Source: Christiangramia gaetbulicola
Lineage (GTDB): Bacteria > Bacteroidota > Bacteroidia > Flavobacteriales > Flavobacteriaceae
Direction of reading: 5' to 3'
NCBI RefSeq assembly: GCF_003054225.1
Contig: NZ_QBKQ01000002.1
Span: 434,001-498,000, forward strand
Length of the DNA: 64,000 bases
Position numbers and translations under genes: made by a program. The notes under the pieces were generated by a model. The model saw only the letters and a list, made by a program, of their open reading frames with translations, was not told the origin of the DNA and ran no database searches. This document shows positions 18,577 to 26,627 of the stretch, in pieces (the stretch's first letter is position 1; every line of letters begins with the position of its first letter).

Positions 18577-19788
18577 ATGATAAGTCCCGTTATTCCTGCC
18601 AATGAGGAAAAAAGGCTCGATTCAATTAAAGATCTTGATATCATTGGCTCATTACCCGAAGAAACTTACGACAGCATTACCAAGCTTGCCAGTGCTATAT
18701 GTGAAACACCAATAGCCCTTATCACCATTTTGGATAAAGAGATCAATTGGTTTAAATCTAAGGTTGGTACTTCTATAGAAAAATCTGAAAGGGAGATCTC
18801 TTTCTGTGGCCATGCTATTCTGGAACCTCAGAAGTTGTTTGAGGTGCCTAATACATTAAAAGACGAACGATTTAAGGACAACCCCCTTTCCATAGCTAAA
18901 GAAGGTGCGATAAGGTTTTATGCCGGTGCCCCAATTTTAGATGAAGAAGGATTGCCTTTAGGTACCTTGTGCGTATTAGATTCTAAAGAGCATCATTTGA
19001 GCGATGCACAAAAAACGGCTTTAAAAGCCTTGGCTAAGCAGGTTGAGGTACTCTTCAACTACCGCAGAAAGAACAAGGAACTTGAAAAACTAAAGGATGA
19101 CCTTGATGAGAACAACCGTATACTAAGGGAGTTTGCCAGCACCGTTTCCCATGATCTAAAGATGCCACTTGCCAATATGATCATTACGGCAGATATCCTT
19201 AAGGCTAAATACTCTGGTAATCTTGATGAAGAAGGTATAAAATATCTTAATTACCTGAAACAGTCCGGGCTTACTCTTAGTGACTATATCAACGGACTTT
19301 TAGATTACTATTCCAGCAATGTAGAGGCTAACAGGGAGCAGGAATTCTTTTTGAATGACCTTCTGGAAGATATTATCGACTTGCTGAACATCGCAGAAAA
19401 CTGTGAGATCAATCTACCAGATAACAACCTGAAAATATATGGAAATAGCGCGGCTGTTGGCCAGATTTTCATGAACCTGATCAACAACAGTCTTAAATAT
19501 AATAGCAACGAAAAAATTGTTATTGATATAGATTGCACAGAGAACCGTGAATTTTTCAATTTTAGTGTAAAGGATAACGGAATTGGTATTCCTACCAGTA
19601 AGCACGAAGAAATATTTGAACTCTTTACCACGGCAACAGACAGTGACCGCCAGGGAAAAAAGGGTCACGGGATTGGACTTTCCACGGTGAAGAAATTAGT
19701 AGGTAGCCTTGGTGGGTTTATAAATGTAACTTCAGAAAAAGGAGAAGGAACTTGTTTCGATTTTAGTATAAAGCGTTATATTCAATAG
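18577..19788 (+). CDS. GAF-domain sensor histidine kinase (first of a tandem pair)
   Basis: This 403-residue soluble kinase has an N-terminal GAF domain (about residues 25-165; REISFCGHAILEP and FYAGAPILDEEGLPLGTLCV), a short coiled linker, a HisKA domain with H192 in FASTVSHDLKMPLAN, and a HATPase domain (about 285-400) with N box MNLINNSLKYN, G1 DNGIGIP, F box IFELFTT and G2 GHGIGLS. All catalytic motifs are intact. No membrane segment or receiver is present, so it probably senses a cytoplasmic signal and phosphorylates a regulator encoded elsewhere. The next gene is a close paralogue. Confidence 0.92.
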   Translation: MISPVIPANEEKRLDSIKDLDIIGSLPEETYDSITKLASAICETPIALITILDKEINWFKSKVGTSIEKSEREISFCGHAILEPQKLFEVPNTLKDERFKDNPLSIAKEGAIRFYAGAPILDEEGLPLGTLCVLDSKEHHLSDAQKTALKALAKQVEVLFNYRRKNKELEKLKDDLDENNRILREFASTVSHDLKMPLANMIITADILKAKYSGNLDEEGIKYLNYLKQSGLTLSDYINGLLDYYSSNVEANREQEFFLNDLLEDIIDLLNIAENCEINLPDNNLKIYGNSAAVGQIFMNLINNSLKYNSNEKIVIDIDCTENREFFNFSVKDNGIGIPTSKHEEIFELFTTATDSDRQGKKGHGIGLSTVKKLVGSLGGFINVTSEKGEGTCFDFSIKRYIQ

Positions 19789-19807
19789 ATTAAAATATTT
19801 TTTAGTG

Positions 19808-19833
19808 AAAGTTATTTTTTTTTAAATAACTTT
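19808..19833. repeat. 10-bp AT-rich hairpin between the paralogous kinases
   Basis: AAAGTTATTT and AAATAACTTT form a perfect 10-bp stem with a 6-base T loop, 20 bases after the first kinase stop and 24 bases before the second start. It has no GC and no following T-run, so it is a weak terminator at best. It may instead protect or separate mRNA segments. Confidence 0.5.
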
Positions 19834-19856
19834 AAATCAATATTTTATTTGGGGAG

Positions 19857-21059
19857 ATGCAACATAAATTAGTTCCCTTCAATGAAAAGCTTAGGCAAAC
19901 CGCATTGAGGGAATACAACATATTAAATTCGGGGCCAGACGAAGATTATGACAATCTTACGTTTCTTGCGGCCACTATTTCCAATTCTCCCGTAGCCAAA
20001 ATAAGTATCGTAGATAAAACACGTATCTGGAATAAGTCTACCTATGGTGCAGATGTTGAGGAGATCTATAGAGAAAATTCTTTTTGCGATCGCGCTATCC
20101 ACAGCGATTCTTCTATACTTATTCTAAAAAGAAGCGAGCATCCAGACGTCTTTGAAGCTGCCAAAAATATTTATGACCGTGAGTTCTCATTCTATGCCGG
20201 CGTACCTCTTCATAATCCGCAAGGACATGCCATAGCGGTTTTCTGTGTTTTCGACACCCAGGAAAAAGAGCTGTCCCTGGAACAAAAAAGAGGTTTAAAA
20301 GCGTTAGCTAAACAGGCACTGAATCTTTTTGAATTCCGAAAGCAGAAGATCAAGCTGTTCCAGGTTCAGAATAAACTGAAAGAAAAATATCATGAACTTG
20401 AAAAATTTGCCAGCCTCGTTTCTCACGATCTAAAGTCACCTCTAGCAAATATTATTTCTCTTACCGAGTTATTAAAAGATGAAAATGAGGGAAAATTTGA
20501 TGAAGACACTGAGCAATACCTGAAATTTCTTGTTGAATCTTCCTATTCTCTTAGAAACTATATAGACGGTATCTTAAGCTTTTACCGCAGTGATCATGTA
20601 ATGGAGAAGGATTATACCAATGTTGATCTTCGCAAGATGCTGAAGGGAATTGTAGATCTATACCAGGTTTCAGATGATATCAAGATCACATACCCAGATG
20701 ATATTATGCTGCATAACGTAAATAAGGCTGCGCTCACCCAGGTTTTTATGAACCTGATTAGCAATGCACTTAAATACAATGATAAGGATATTAGAAAGGT
20801 CGATATAGCCTTTGATAAGAATGAGGAATTTTACTTTTTTGAGGTAAAGGACAACGGAAAAGGGATTCCGCAGGAAAAACATAATGAGATCTTTGAACTT
20901 TTCACCACCCTCGATTCGTCAGATCGGGAAGGAAACCTGGGCAGCGGAATTGGCCTGGCTACCGTAAGAAAACTTATAGAATCTATGGGCGGGTCTATCT
21001 CTATTGAATCTGAATTAGGTGAAGGCAGCAATTTTAAATTCTCTATTAAAAGGTTTTAA
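19857..21059 (+). CDS. GAF-domain sensor histidine kinase (second of a tandem pair)
   Basis: This 400-residue kinase has the same layout as its neighbour: GAF (about 20-160), HisKA with H190 in FASLVSHDLKSPLAN, and HATPase with N box MNLISNALKYN, G1 DNGKGIP, F box IFELFTT and G2 GSGIGLA. It is clearly a duplicate, but the GAF domains have diverged: the first has CGHAILEP followed by FEVPNTLKDERFKDNP, while this one has CDRAIHSD followed by LILKRSEHPDVFE. That suggests different signals with similar output. No response regulator is adjacent. Confidence 0.92.
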   Translation: MQHKLVPFNEKLRQTALREYNILNSGPDEDYDNLTFLAATISNSPVAKISIVDKTRIWNKSTYGADVEEIYRENSFCDRAIHSDSSILILKRSEHPDVFEAAKNIYDREFSFYAGVPLHNPQGHAIAVFCVFDTQEKELSLEQKRGLKALAKQALNLFEFRKQKIKLFQVQNKLKEKYHELEKFASLVSHDLKSPLANIISLTELLKDENEGKFDEDTEQYLKFLVESSYSLRNYIDGILSFYRSDHVMEKDYTNVDLRKMLKGIVDLYQVSDDIKITYPDDIMLHNVNKAALTQVFMNLISNALKYNDKDIRKVDIAFDKNEEFYFFEVKDNGKGIPQEKHNEIFELFTTLDSSDREGNLGSGIGLATVRKLIESMGGSISIESELGEGSNFKFSIKRF

Positions 21060-21081
21060 CGCTTAATCGGCTATCATTTTC

Positions 21082-21089
21082 TATATTTG
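21082..21089 (+). promoter_or_regulatory. Candidate -7 element for the BatA-type gene
   Basis: TATATTTG is a full match to TAnnTTTG, 20 bases before the ATG at 21109. The -33 region has only a T-rich stretch (end of the preceding gene). Confidence 0.45.
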
Positions 21090-21108
21090 AGAAACCTTAT
21101 TCCTTAAT

Positions 21109-23025
21109 ATGTATTTTCAACAGCCGGAATTACTGTATGCCCTTTTTTTACTTGTTATTCCGCTGATCGTTCATTTATTCCGCTTAAGAAAATTTCAAAA
21201 GGAAGATTTTACCAATGTAAAATTCCTGAAAAAGGTGATTCAGGAAACCCGCAAGAGTTCCCGGCTTAAGAAATACCTGATCCTTATTACAAGGTTACTA
21301 CTACTCACCTGTTTGATCCTTGCTTTTGCCCAACCTTACATTCCTGCAAGCGACAAGGCTTTACAGGAATCCAGAACCCTTATATACCTGGATAATTCTT
21401 TTAGTATGCAGGCGGGTAACGACCAGGCTGATAATTTTAAAAATGCACAGAATCAATTACTGGAAAATTTAGAAGGCACTAACCTCGCTCTATTTACGAA
21501 TACCGACGAATATTTTGATCGTAGCGCTGCTGAACTGAAAGCTGAAATACAGGATCTGGAGCTTACCGGGAAACAAATGAGTTTTAGAGAGATCAATCTA
21601 AAAGCTGAAAATTATTTCAATAGCAAGACTAATGAATTAAATGACCTTATCCTTATTTCAGATTTTCAAAGATCGATGGATCTGCCGGCTGAACTAAATA
21701 ATAAATACTTCAATTATCATTTTATACAACATGAATCGAGGGAAATAAACAACGCCAGCCTGGACAGTGCTTTTATCGAAAACACCAGTCCCGAAAATAT
21801 TTTACTAAAGATCATCGCCAGTTCGAATAATTTATCTGAAGAACCTGTGACCATTTCTGTTTACGATGGCGAAACTTTACTGGGAAGAAATACGGTCCAG
21901 TTTTCTGAGGAAAAAACCACTGAGGTTGAATTCAGACTTCAAAATAATAAGATCGACAAAGGCCGTATCGAAATCGAAGATTCCGGACTTTCCTACGATA
22001 ACCAGCTTTTCTTCAACATCAACGAAAACCCTAAGATCCAGGTGATCATCGTTTCTGCAAAAGAGACAGATTTCTTAAATCGAATTTATACTGAACCCGA
22101 GTTCGAAACTTATAATTTCAATCCAAATCAAATAGATTTTAATCGGTTGAACTCGGCGAACCTTATCATTTTAAATGAGATCGAGCAACTCCCCACCTCT
22201 TTGATAAATAACCTCTCTAAGGTCAAGGAGAATGGAGCATCTGTGATCATTATCCCTTCTGAAGATGCGCAGGGCTATGCCCGGTTATTAAATAGTTTCG
22301 GATTTTCAGCATTTTCAGAAAAAGTGAATGCAGAGAGATTGATCACAGGAATTTCATTTGATCATCCCTTGCTGGAGAATGTTTTTGAAGACAGAGTTGA
22401 GAATTTTGAATATCCCAAAGTGCTAAGCTCGCATAACTTGTCTTCCAGCAATACAATTCTCAGCTATCAGGATGGGCGGGCATTTCTAGCAGGAGGAGAT
22501 TCGGTTTATTTATTTAGCGCAGCGCTTAACCAGGCGAACTCTAATTTTAAAAATTCACCACTCATCGTTCCGGTTTTCTACCAGATAGGACTGGCTTCAC
22601 TTAAAGAAAATCAGCTTTATTATTTAACCGATGAAGAACACCAGATCGATATTCCGGTAGATCTGGAAAAAGACCAGGTTCTCCATATCGTTGAGGGAGA
22701 AACAGATATCATCCCCCAGCAACAGAATTATAACAAAAGGGTAGAAATAAGCACGGGCAATATAGATCTTCAGGCAGGAAATTATAATATATCAAACAAT
22801 AGCTCTATTGTGGGGAACATCAGTTTCAACTTCCCCAGAACAGAAAGCGACCTGAGTTACACTGATCTTTCGAACATTGATGGCATAAAGGTCTATAATT
22901 CTGTCGAAGAATATTTTTCTGAATCAAATGCAGCCTCCCAGATCGTTTCTCTTTGGAAATGGTTTGTTATTTTTGCCTTAATATTTCTAGCGATCGAAAT
23001 GCTACTTATAAAATTCCTTAAATGA
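21109..23025 (+). CDS. BatA-domain membrane protein
   Basis: This 638-residue protein begins with the BatA N-terminal domain (TIGR02226): FQQPELLYALFLLVIPLIVH then LFRLRKFQKEDFTNVKFLK and a second membrane segment (about 60-78). A von Willebrand A-like region follows (YLDNSFSM at about 96-103 resembles a MIDAS start; LILISDFQRS at about 180-189). The middle is periplasmic, and a C-terminal membrane helix (about 612-632) ends it. Bat proteins were linked to aerotolerance in Bacteroides. It overlaps the next gene by 4 bases (ATGA), so the two are translationally coupled. Confidence 0.88.
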   Translation: MYFQQPELLYALFLLVIPLIVHLFRLRKFQKEDFTNVKFLKKVIQETRKSSRLKKYLILITRLLLLTCLILAFAQPYIPASDKALQESRTLIYLDNSFSMQAGNDQADNFKNAQNQLLENLEGTNLALFTNTDEYFDRSAAELKAEIQDLELTGKQMSFREINLKAENYFNSKTNELNDLILISDFQRSMDLPAELNNKYFNYHFIQHESREINNASLDSAFIENTSPENILLKIIASSNNLSEEPVTISVYDGETLLGRNTVQFSEEKTTEVEFRLQNNKIDKGRIEIEDSGLSYDNQLFFNINENPKIQVIIVSAKETDFLNRIYTEPEFETYNFNPNQIDFNRLNSANLIILNEIEQLPTSLINNLSKVKENGASVIIIPSEDAQGYARLLNSFGFSAFSEKVNAERLITGISFDHPLLENVFEDRVENFEYPKVLSSHNLSSSNTILSYQDGRAFLAGGDSVYLFSAALNQANSNFKNSPLIVPVFYQIGLASLKENQLYYLTDEEHQIDIPVDLEKDQVLHIVEGETDIIPQQQNYNKRVEISTGNIDLQAGNYNISNNSSIVGNISFNFPRTESDLSYTDLSNIDGIKVYNSVEEYFSESNAASQIVSLWKWFVIFALIFLAIEMLLIKFLK

Positions 23026-24272
23026 AGCTACTTTTAAAATCGGTTACTATTCTGGATGAAAATTCAAAAATCCAAAATAAAAAAACAGATATTTTCATTG
23101 CTAACGGTGCAATCCAAAAGATTGGAAAAGACCTGAATGAAAAGGCAGATAAGGAAATTAAAATACCAAATCTGCATGTATCCAAAGGATGGTTTGATAG
23201 TAGTGTAAGTTTTGGAGAACCTGGTTTTGAAGACAGAGAAACCATTGCTAACGGACTGGAAACCGCTGGAAAATCGGGTTTCACATCTGTAGCGCTTAAT
23301 CCTTACACCAGCCCCGTTTTAGATCATAGTGGAAGCATCGCAGCGGTAAAGGCAAAGGCAGCCTTACATCCGGTATATCTATACCCTGTTGGCGCACTCA
23401 CCATGAAAAGCGAGGGAGTTGACCTGGCTGAACTACTGGATATGAAGGAAGCCGGAGCCATAAGTTTTGGCGACTACAAATTACCATTGCGAAATCCTAA
23501 CCTGTTGAAGATCGCCTTGCAGTATGCCCAGAATTTTGATGCGCTAATCCAAAGTTATCCCCAGGAGAACAGGATCGCAGGAAACGGTATGGTGAACGAA
23601 CATGAAAACAGCACCTCGCTTGGCTTGAAAGGAATTCCTAACCTGGCTGAAGAGCTTCAGATCACCAGGGATCTTTATTTACTTGAATATACTGGAGGCA
23701 AACTTCATATTCCAACCATTTCCACAGAGAAATCGGTTAAACTTATAAGAGAGGCCAAGAAAAAAGGTTTGGATGTTAGCTGCAGTGTGGCCATACATAA
23801 TCTTTTATTAAACGATGAGGAATTAAAATCTTTTGATGCCAATGTTAAGGTCCTTCCTCCTTTACGGACTAAAAAAGACTGCAAAGCTCTTATCAAAGGC
23901 TTGAAAGACGGAACCATAGACATGGTAACAACCGATCATAATCCTATTGATGTGGAACATAAAAAAGTGGAATTCGATAATGCCCTTTATGGAACCATAG
24001 GTTTAGAATCTGCTTTTGGAGCACTTTGCACAATTTTCGAAAAAGATGAAGCCATAAAATATCTGACCGCAGGAAAGCAAAGATTCGGAATAGAAGAATA
24101 TGAAATTAAGGAAGGAGCCCCGGCAGATCTTAGTTTATTTATCCCGGGTGATTCATTCGATTTTACTGAAAAAGATATATTATCATCCTCAAAGAACAGT
24201 CTTTTTCTGAATAAGAAATTGAAAGGAAAGGCTTTTGGAGTAATTACTCAAAAGGGATTTATTAGCAATTAA
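23022..24272 (+). CDS. Dihydroorotase-like protein lacking metal ligands (probable pseudoenzyme)
   Basis: This 416-residue amidohydrolase-fold protein aligns with class I dihydroorotases, but the metal site is gone. The usual DxHxHxREPG is DSSVSFGEPG at residues 59-68, so both His ligands are Ser (S61, S63) and the substrate Arg is Gly (G65). The usual HCED segment is QSYPQE at 177-182, and the HICHVST segment is HIPTIST at 229-235. The catalytic Asp region TTDHNP (304-309) is kept. It therefore probably does not hydrolyse dihydroorotate. In other bacteria an inactive homologue (PyrC') supports aspartate transcarbamoylase. It overlaps the BatA-type gene by 4 bases. Confidence 0.85.
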   Translation: MKLLLKSVTILDENSKIQNKKTDIFIANGAIQKIGKDLNEKADKEIKIPNLHVSKGWFDSSVSFGEPGFEDRETIANGLETAGKSGFTSVALNPYTSPVLDHSGSIAAVKAKAALHPVYLYPVGALTMKSEGVDLAELLDMKEAGAISFGDYKLPLRNPNLLKIALQYAQNFDALIQSYPQENRIAGNGMVNEHENSTSLGLKGIPNLAEELQITRDLYLLEYTGGKLHIPTISTEKSVKLIREAKKKGLDVSCSVAIHNLLLNDEELKSFDANVKVLPPLRTKKDCKALIKGLKDGTIDMVTTDHNPIDVEHKKVEFDNALYGTIGLESAFGALCTIFEKDEAIKYLTAGKQRFGIEEYEIKEGAPADLSLFIPGDSFDFTEKDILSSSKNSLFLNKKLKGKAFGVITQKGFISN

Positions 24273-24282
24273 TTTTAAGATC

Positions 24283-24606
24283 ATGGAAACTACAGGACAG
24301 GCTAAAACAACAGCTATTGTTGCTTATATTACTATTATAGGCACGATCATCGCTTATTTCATGAACCTTGAACCTAAAGATCGTTTTGCCAGTTTTCATA
24401 TTAGGCAAGCCTTTGGAATCAATATCACCTTTTACCTGATCGGGGCTTTAATGGGATTATTTGACCAGGGATTTATAGTAGGTGCATTTTATTTATGCTT
24501 TATCGTATTATGGGGCTACGGGCTGGTAATGGCGATTAAGGGAGAAGAACGCGAGGTGCCTATATTAGGGCCTTTATTTCAAAAATGGTTTAGTACAATT
24601 TCATAA
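24283..24606 (+). CDS. DUF4870-like small membrane protein
   Basis: This 107-residue protein has three hydrophobic segments (about residues 9-28, 48-66 and 70-87). The sequence RFASFHIRQAFGINITFYL between the first two is the conserved HxRQA block of the DUF4870/Tic20-like family. Function is unknown; Tic20-like proteins are small four-helix membrane proteins. Its stop overlaps the next start by one base (TAATG), so it is coupled to the esterase gene. Confidence 0.75.
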   Translation: METTGQAKTTAIVAYITIIGTIIAYFMNLEPKDRFASFHIRQAFGINITFYLIGALMGLFDQGFIVGAFYLCFIVLWGYGLVMAIKGEEREVPILGPLFQKWFSTIS

Positions 24607-25262
24607 TGACACAAAATTTTTCACTTCAACATATTATTCAAGAACCAAAAATCAAATCGGATAAATCACCGGTTTTGATCATGCTCCACGGCTATGGCAG
24701 CGACGAAAATGATCTGTTTTCTTTCGCAGGGGAATTGCCTGAAGATCTCTTTATAATCTCAGCCAAAGCTCCATACTCTATGCAACCATATGGAAATGCC
24801 TGGTACGCTATACATTTTGACAATACCGATGGCAAGTTTAGTGACGATATTCAGGCGATCACTTCCAGGGAGACGATCAGAGATTTTATAGATGAAGTGA
24901 TCAAAAATTATCCGGTTGATGCTGAAAATATAAATCTTCTAGGTTTTAGCCAGGGAAGTATTTTAAGTTATGCGGTGGCGCTCTCCTACCCTGAAAAAAT
25001 AAGGAATGTGGTTGCGCTTAGCGGTTATATTAACCAGGGAATCCTGAAGGAAGGTTATGAGAGTAACGACTTTTCTGGACTAGACTTTTACTGCTCACAT
25101 GGTAGCGTAGACCAGGTAATTCCGGTGGACTGGGCCAGGAAGACAAAACCTTTTCTCGATAATCTGGGCATCAAAAATTCTTATTCAGAATTTCCGGTGG
25201 GACATGGTGTTGCCCCGCAGAATTTCTATGAATTAAAAGAATGGCTTAAAGCCAGGATCTAA
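24606..25262 (+). CDS. Phospholipase/carboxylesterase family alpha/beta hydrolase
   Basis: This 218-residue serine hydrolase has the oxyanion-hole motif LIMLHGYGSDENDLFSFA near residue 23, the nucleophile elbow GFSQGS (Ser near residue 118), Asp in HGSVDQVIPVDWAR and His in FPVGHGVAPQNF, the full catalytic triad of the carboxylesterase/thioesterase family (Abhydrolase_2). No signal peptide, so cytoplasmic. It probably cleaves short-chain esters or acyl thioesters; the natural substrate is unknown. It ends the plus-strand run and is convergent with the next gene, 1 base apart. Confidence 0.9.
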   Translation: MTQNFSLQHIIQEPKIKSDKSPVLIMLHGYGSDENDLFSFAGELPEDLFIISAKAPYSMQPYGNAWYAIHFDNTDGKFSDDIQAITSRETIRDFIDEVIKNYPVDAENINLLGFSQGSILSYAVALSYPEKIRNVVALSGYINQGILKEGYESNDFSGLDFYCSHGSVDQVIPVDWARKTKPFLDNLGIKNSYSEFPVGHGVAPQNFYELKEWLKARI

Positions 25263-25263
25263 T

Positions 25264-25761
25264 TTAGTATAAAGGGTACAGGAAAGATTTCTCTGGGTAA
25301 AATCTGATCTCTCCGTCTTCAGCGACTTCATAGCTAAGGAAAACCTCGCCCCAGTAGGTACCATCAGTAAAATCTGCAATGATCCATTTATGGTTCAGAA
25401 CCTTGATCTTGTTAATGCGCATTTTACCTTCCATACCGGCTTGAGGTACTAGAGGATTATCTTCTTCAGCAGAATTCTGGCTGATGATGGCATCTTCGAT
25501 CTTTAAAATAAGGTCCTGGGTATCTATTCCTTTATTTTCAAAATAAGTAATGGCATCCTCATTATTCTCCAGATTAAAATAGTCTTCAACTTCTGCCACC
25601 TCAGATGGAATCTGAGCATCGGCTTCAACTTCCGCCAGCTTTTCTTCCAGCCTGTCTATTTTATCCTGTTTCGAGTCCAGTATCCTTTTATCATTCACAT
25701 AAATGAAAAGTGTAAATAATACTGAAAAAATAAAAAGATACATTAAGATCTTATTGCGCAT
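25264..25761 (-). CDS. Membrane-anchored protein with short coiled coil, unknown function
   Basis: This 165-residue protein has an N-terminal membrane anchor (residues 5-22), a coiled coil (about 32-48, KIDRLEEKLAEVEADA), an acidic linker and a compact C-terminal domain (about 110-165; KVLNHKWIIADFTDGTYWGE and ending FYPEKSFLYPLY). I recognise no characterised family, though similar proteins are common in flavobacteria. It starts 1 base after the MBL-hydrolase gene's stop, so it is in an operon with it. Confidence 0.75.
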   Translation of the reverse strand: MRNKILMYLFIFSVLFTLFIYVNDKRILDSKQDKIDRLEEKLAEVEADAQIPSEVAEVEDYFNLENNEDAITYFENKGIDTQDLILKIEDAIISQNSAEEDNPLVPQAGMEGKMRINKIKVLNHKWIIADFTDGTYWGEVFLSYEVAEDGEIRFYPEKSFLYPLY

Positions 25762-25762
25762 T

Positions 25763-26524
25763 CTAAACGGTGATTTTTAGATTATCATAAGCCAGGTGAA
25801 CGTTTTCTGGTAGGTTCTTTTCTACCTCGTCGTGAAAACCAAGCATATGGCTAATATGAGTAAAATAGGTTGTTTGAGGCTTTACCCTTTCTACAAATTT
25901 CAGGGCCTCTTCCAGATTGAAATGGGAATGATGTGGTTCTATTCTAAGAGCACTTACCACCAAAACCTTAAGATCCTGAAGTTTTTCTACCTCTTTGTCT
26001 TCAATAGATTTGATATCGGTCAAATATGCAAAATCTTCCATTCTGAAACCAAAGACCTGTAAACGGTTATGCATAAATTCAACCGGAGTAACGGTTAAGC
26101 CATGAAAACTAAATGGCTTATTTTCAATAACATTTTCCTTTACGCCAGGAGCACCGGGATATTTATCTTTTGTAGTGAAAATATAATCAAAACGCTTCTG
26201 CAAAGCTTTTAAGACCCTTTCGTGTGCATAGACAGGAATATCACCCTGCCTGAAGAAAAATGGCCTTATATCATCAAGGCCGGCCGTATGATCGTTATGC
26301 TCGTGGGTATAAAAGATAGCGTCCAGCTTACGAACGTCATTAGCCAGCATCTGCTGCCTGAAGTCGGGACCACAATCGATTAATATATTCCAGTTATTCC
26401 ATGTAACAAGAATAGAAACCCGCAAACGTTTGTCTTTGGGATTATCACTATGGCAGACCGGATGATCGCTTCCAATGATCGGTATTCCCTGAGATGTCCC
26501 TGTTCCTAAAAATGTTATTTCCAA
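25763..26524 (-). CDS. MBL-fold metallo-hydrolase (PhnP-like)
   Basis: This 253-residue metal-dependent hydrolase begins with the PhnP-type signature EITFLGTGTSQGIPIIG, and carries the binuclear metal motif YTHEHNDHTAGLDD (near residue 93), an Asp ligand in LTDIKSI and a late His in HHSHFNLEEALKF and YFTHISHMLGFH. PhnP proteins are phosphodiesterases that open 1,2-cyclic ribose phosphates; no phn genes are present, so the substrate is uncertain. It is divergent from the gene at 26628. Confidence 0.9.
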   Translation of the reverse strand: MEITFLGTGTSQGIPIIGSDHPVCHSDNPKDKRLRVSILVTWNNWNILIDCGPDFRQQMLANDVRKLDAIFYTHEHNDHTAGLDDIRPFFFRQGDIPVYAHERVLKALQKRFDYIFTTKDKYPGAPGVKENVIENKPFSFHGLTVTPVEFMHNRLQVFGFRMEDFAYLTDIKSIEDKEVEKLQDLKVLVVSALRIEPHHSHFNLEEALKFVERVKPQTTYFTHISHMLGFHDEVEKNLPENVHLAYDNLKITV

Positions 26525-26542
26525 AAGGTGTTATTTTTCACA

Positions 26543-26550
26543 CAAAAGTA
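26543..26550 (-). promoter_or_regulatory. Candidate -7 element for the MBL-hydrolase operon
   Basis: On the minus strand this reads TACTTTTG, a full match to TAnnTTTG, 18 bases before the ATG at 26524. No good -33 element was seen. Confidence 0.45.
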
Positions 26551-26560
26551 AATATATTTT

Positions 26561-26590
26561 TTCGTATGCCTACCGCTTTTAGTACTTTTG
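26561..26590 (+). promoter_or_regulatory. Candidate promoter for the gene at 26628
   Basis: TTCG (26561-26564), 18 bases, TACTTTTG (26583-26590). The -7 element is a full consensus match and the -33 element has one mismatch from TTTG. The start codon is 37 bases downstream. Confidence 0.55.
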
Positions 26591-26627
26591 AAGTACACAA
26601 AGAAATTGTTTACTAAAAAGAAAAACT

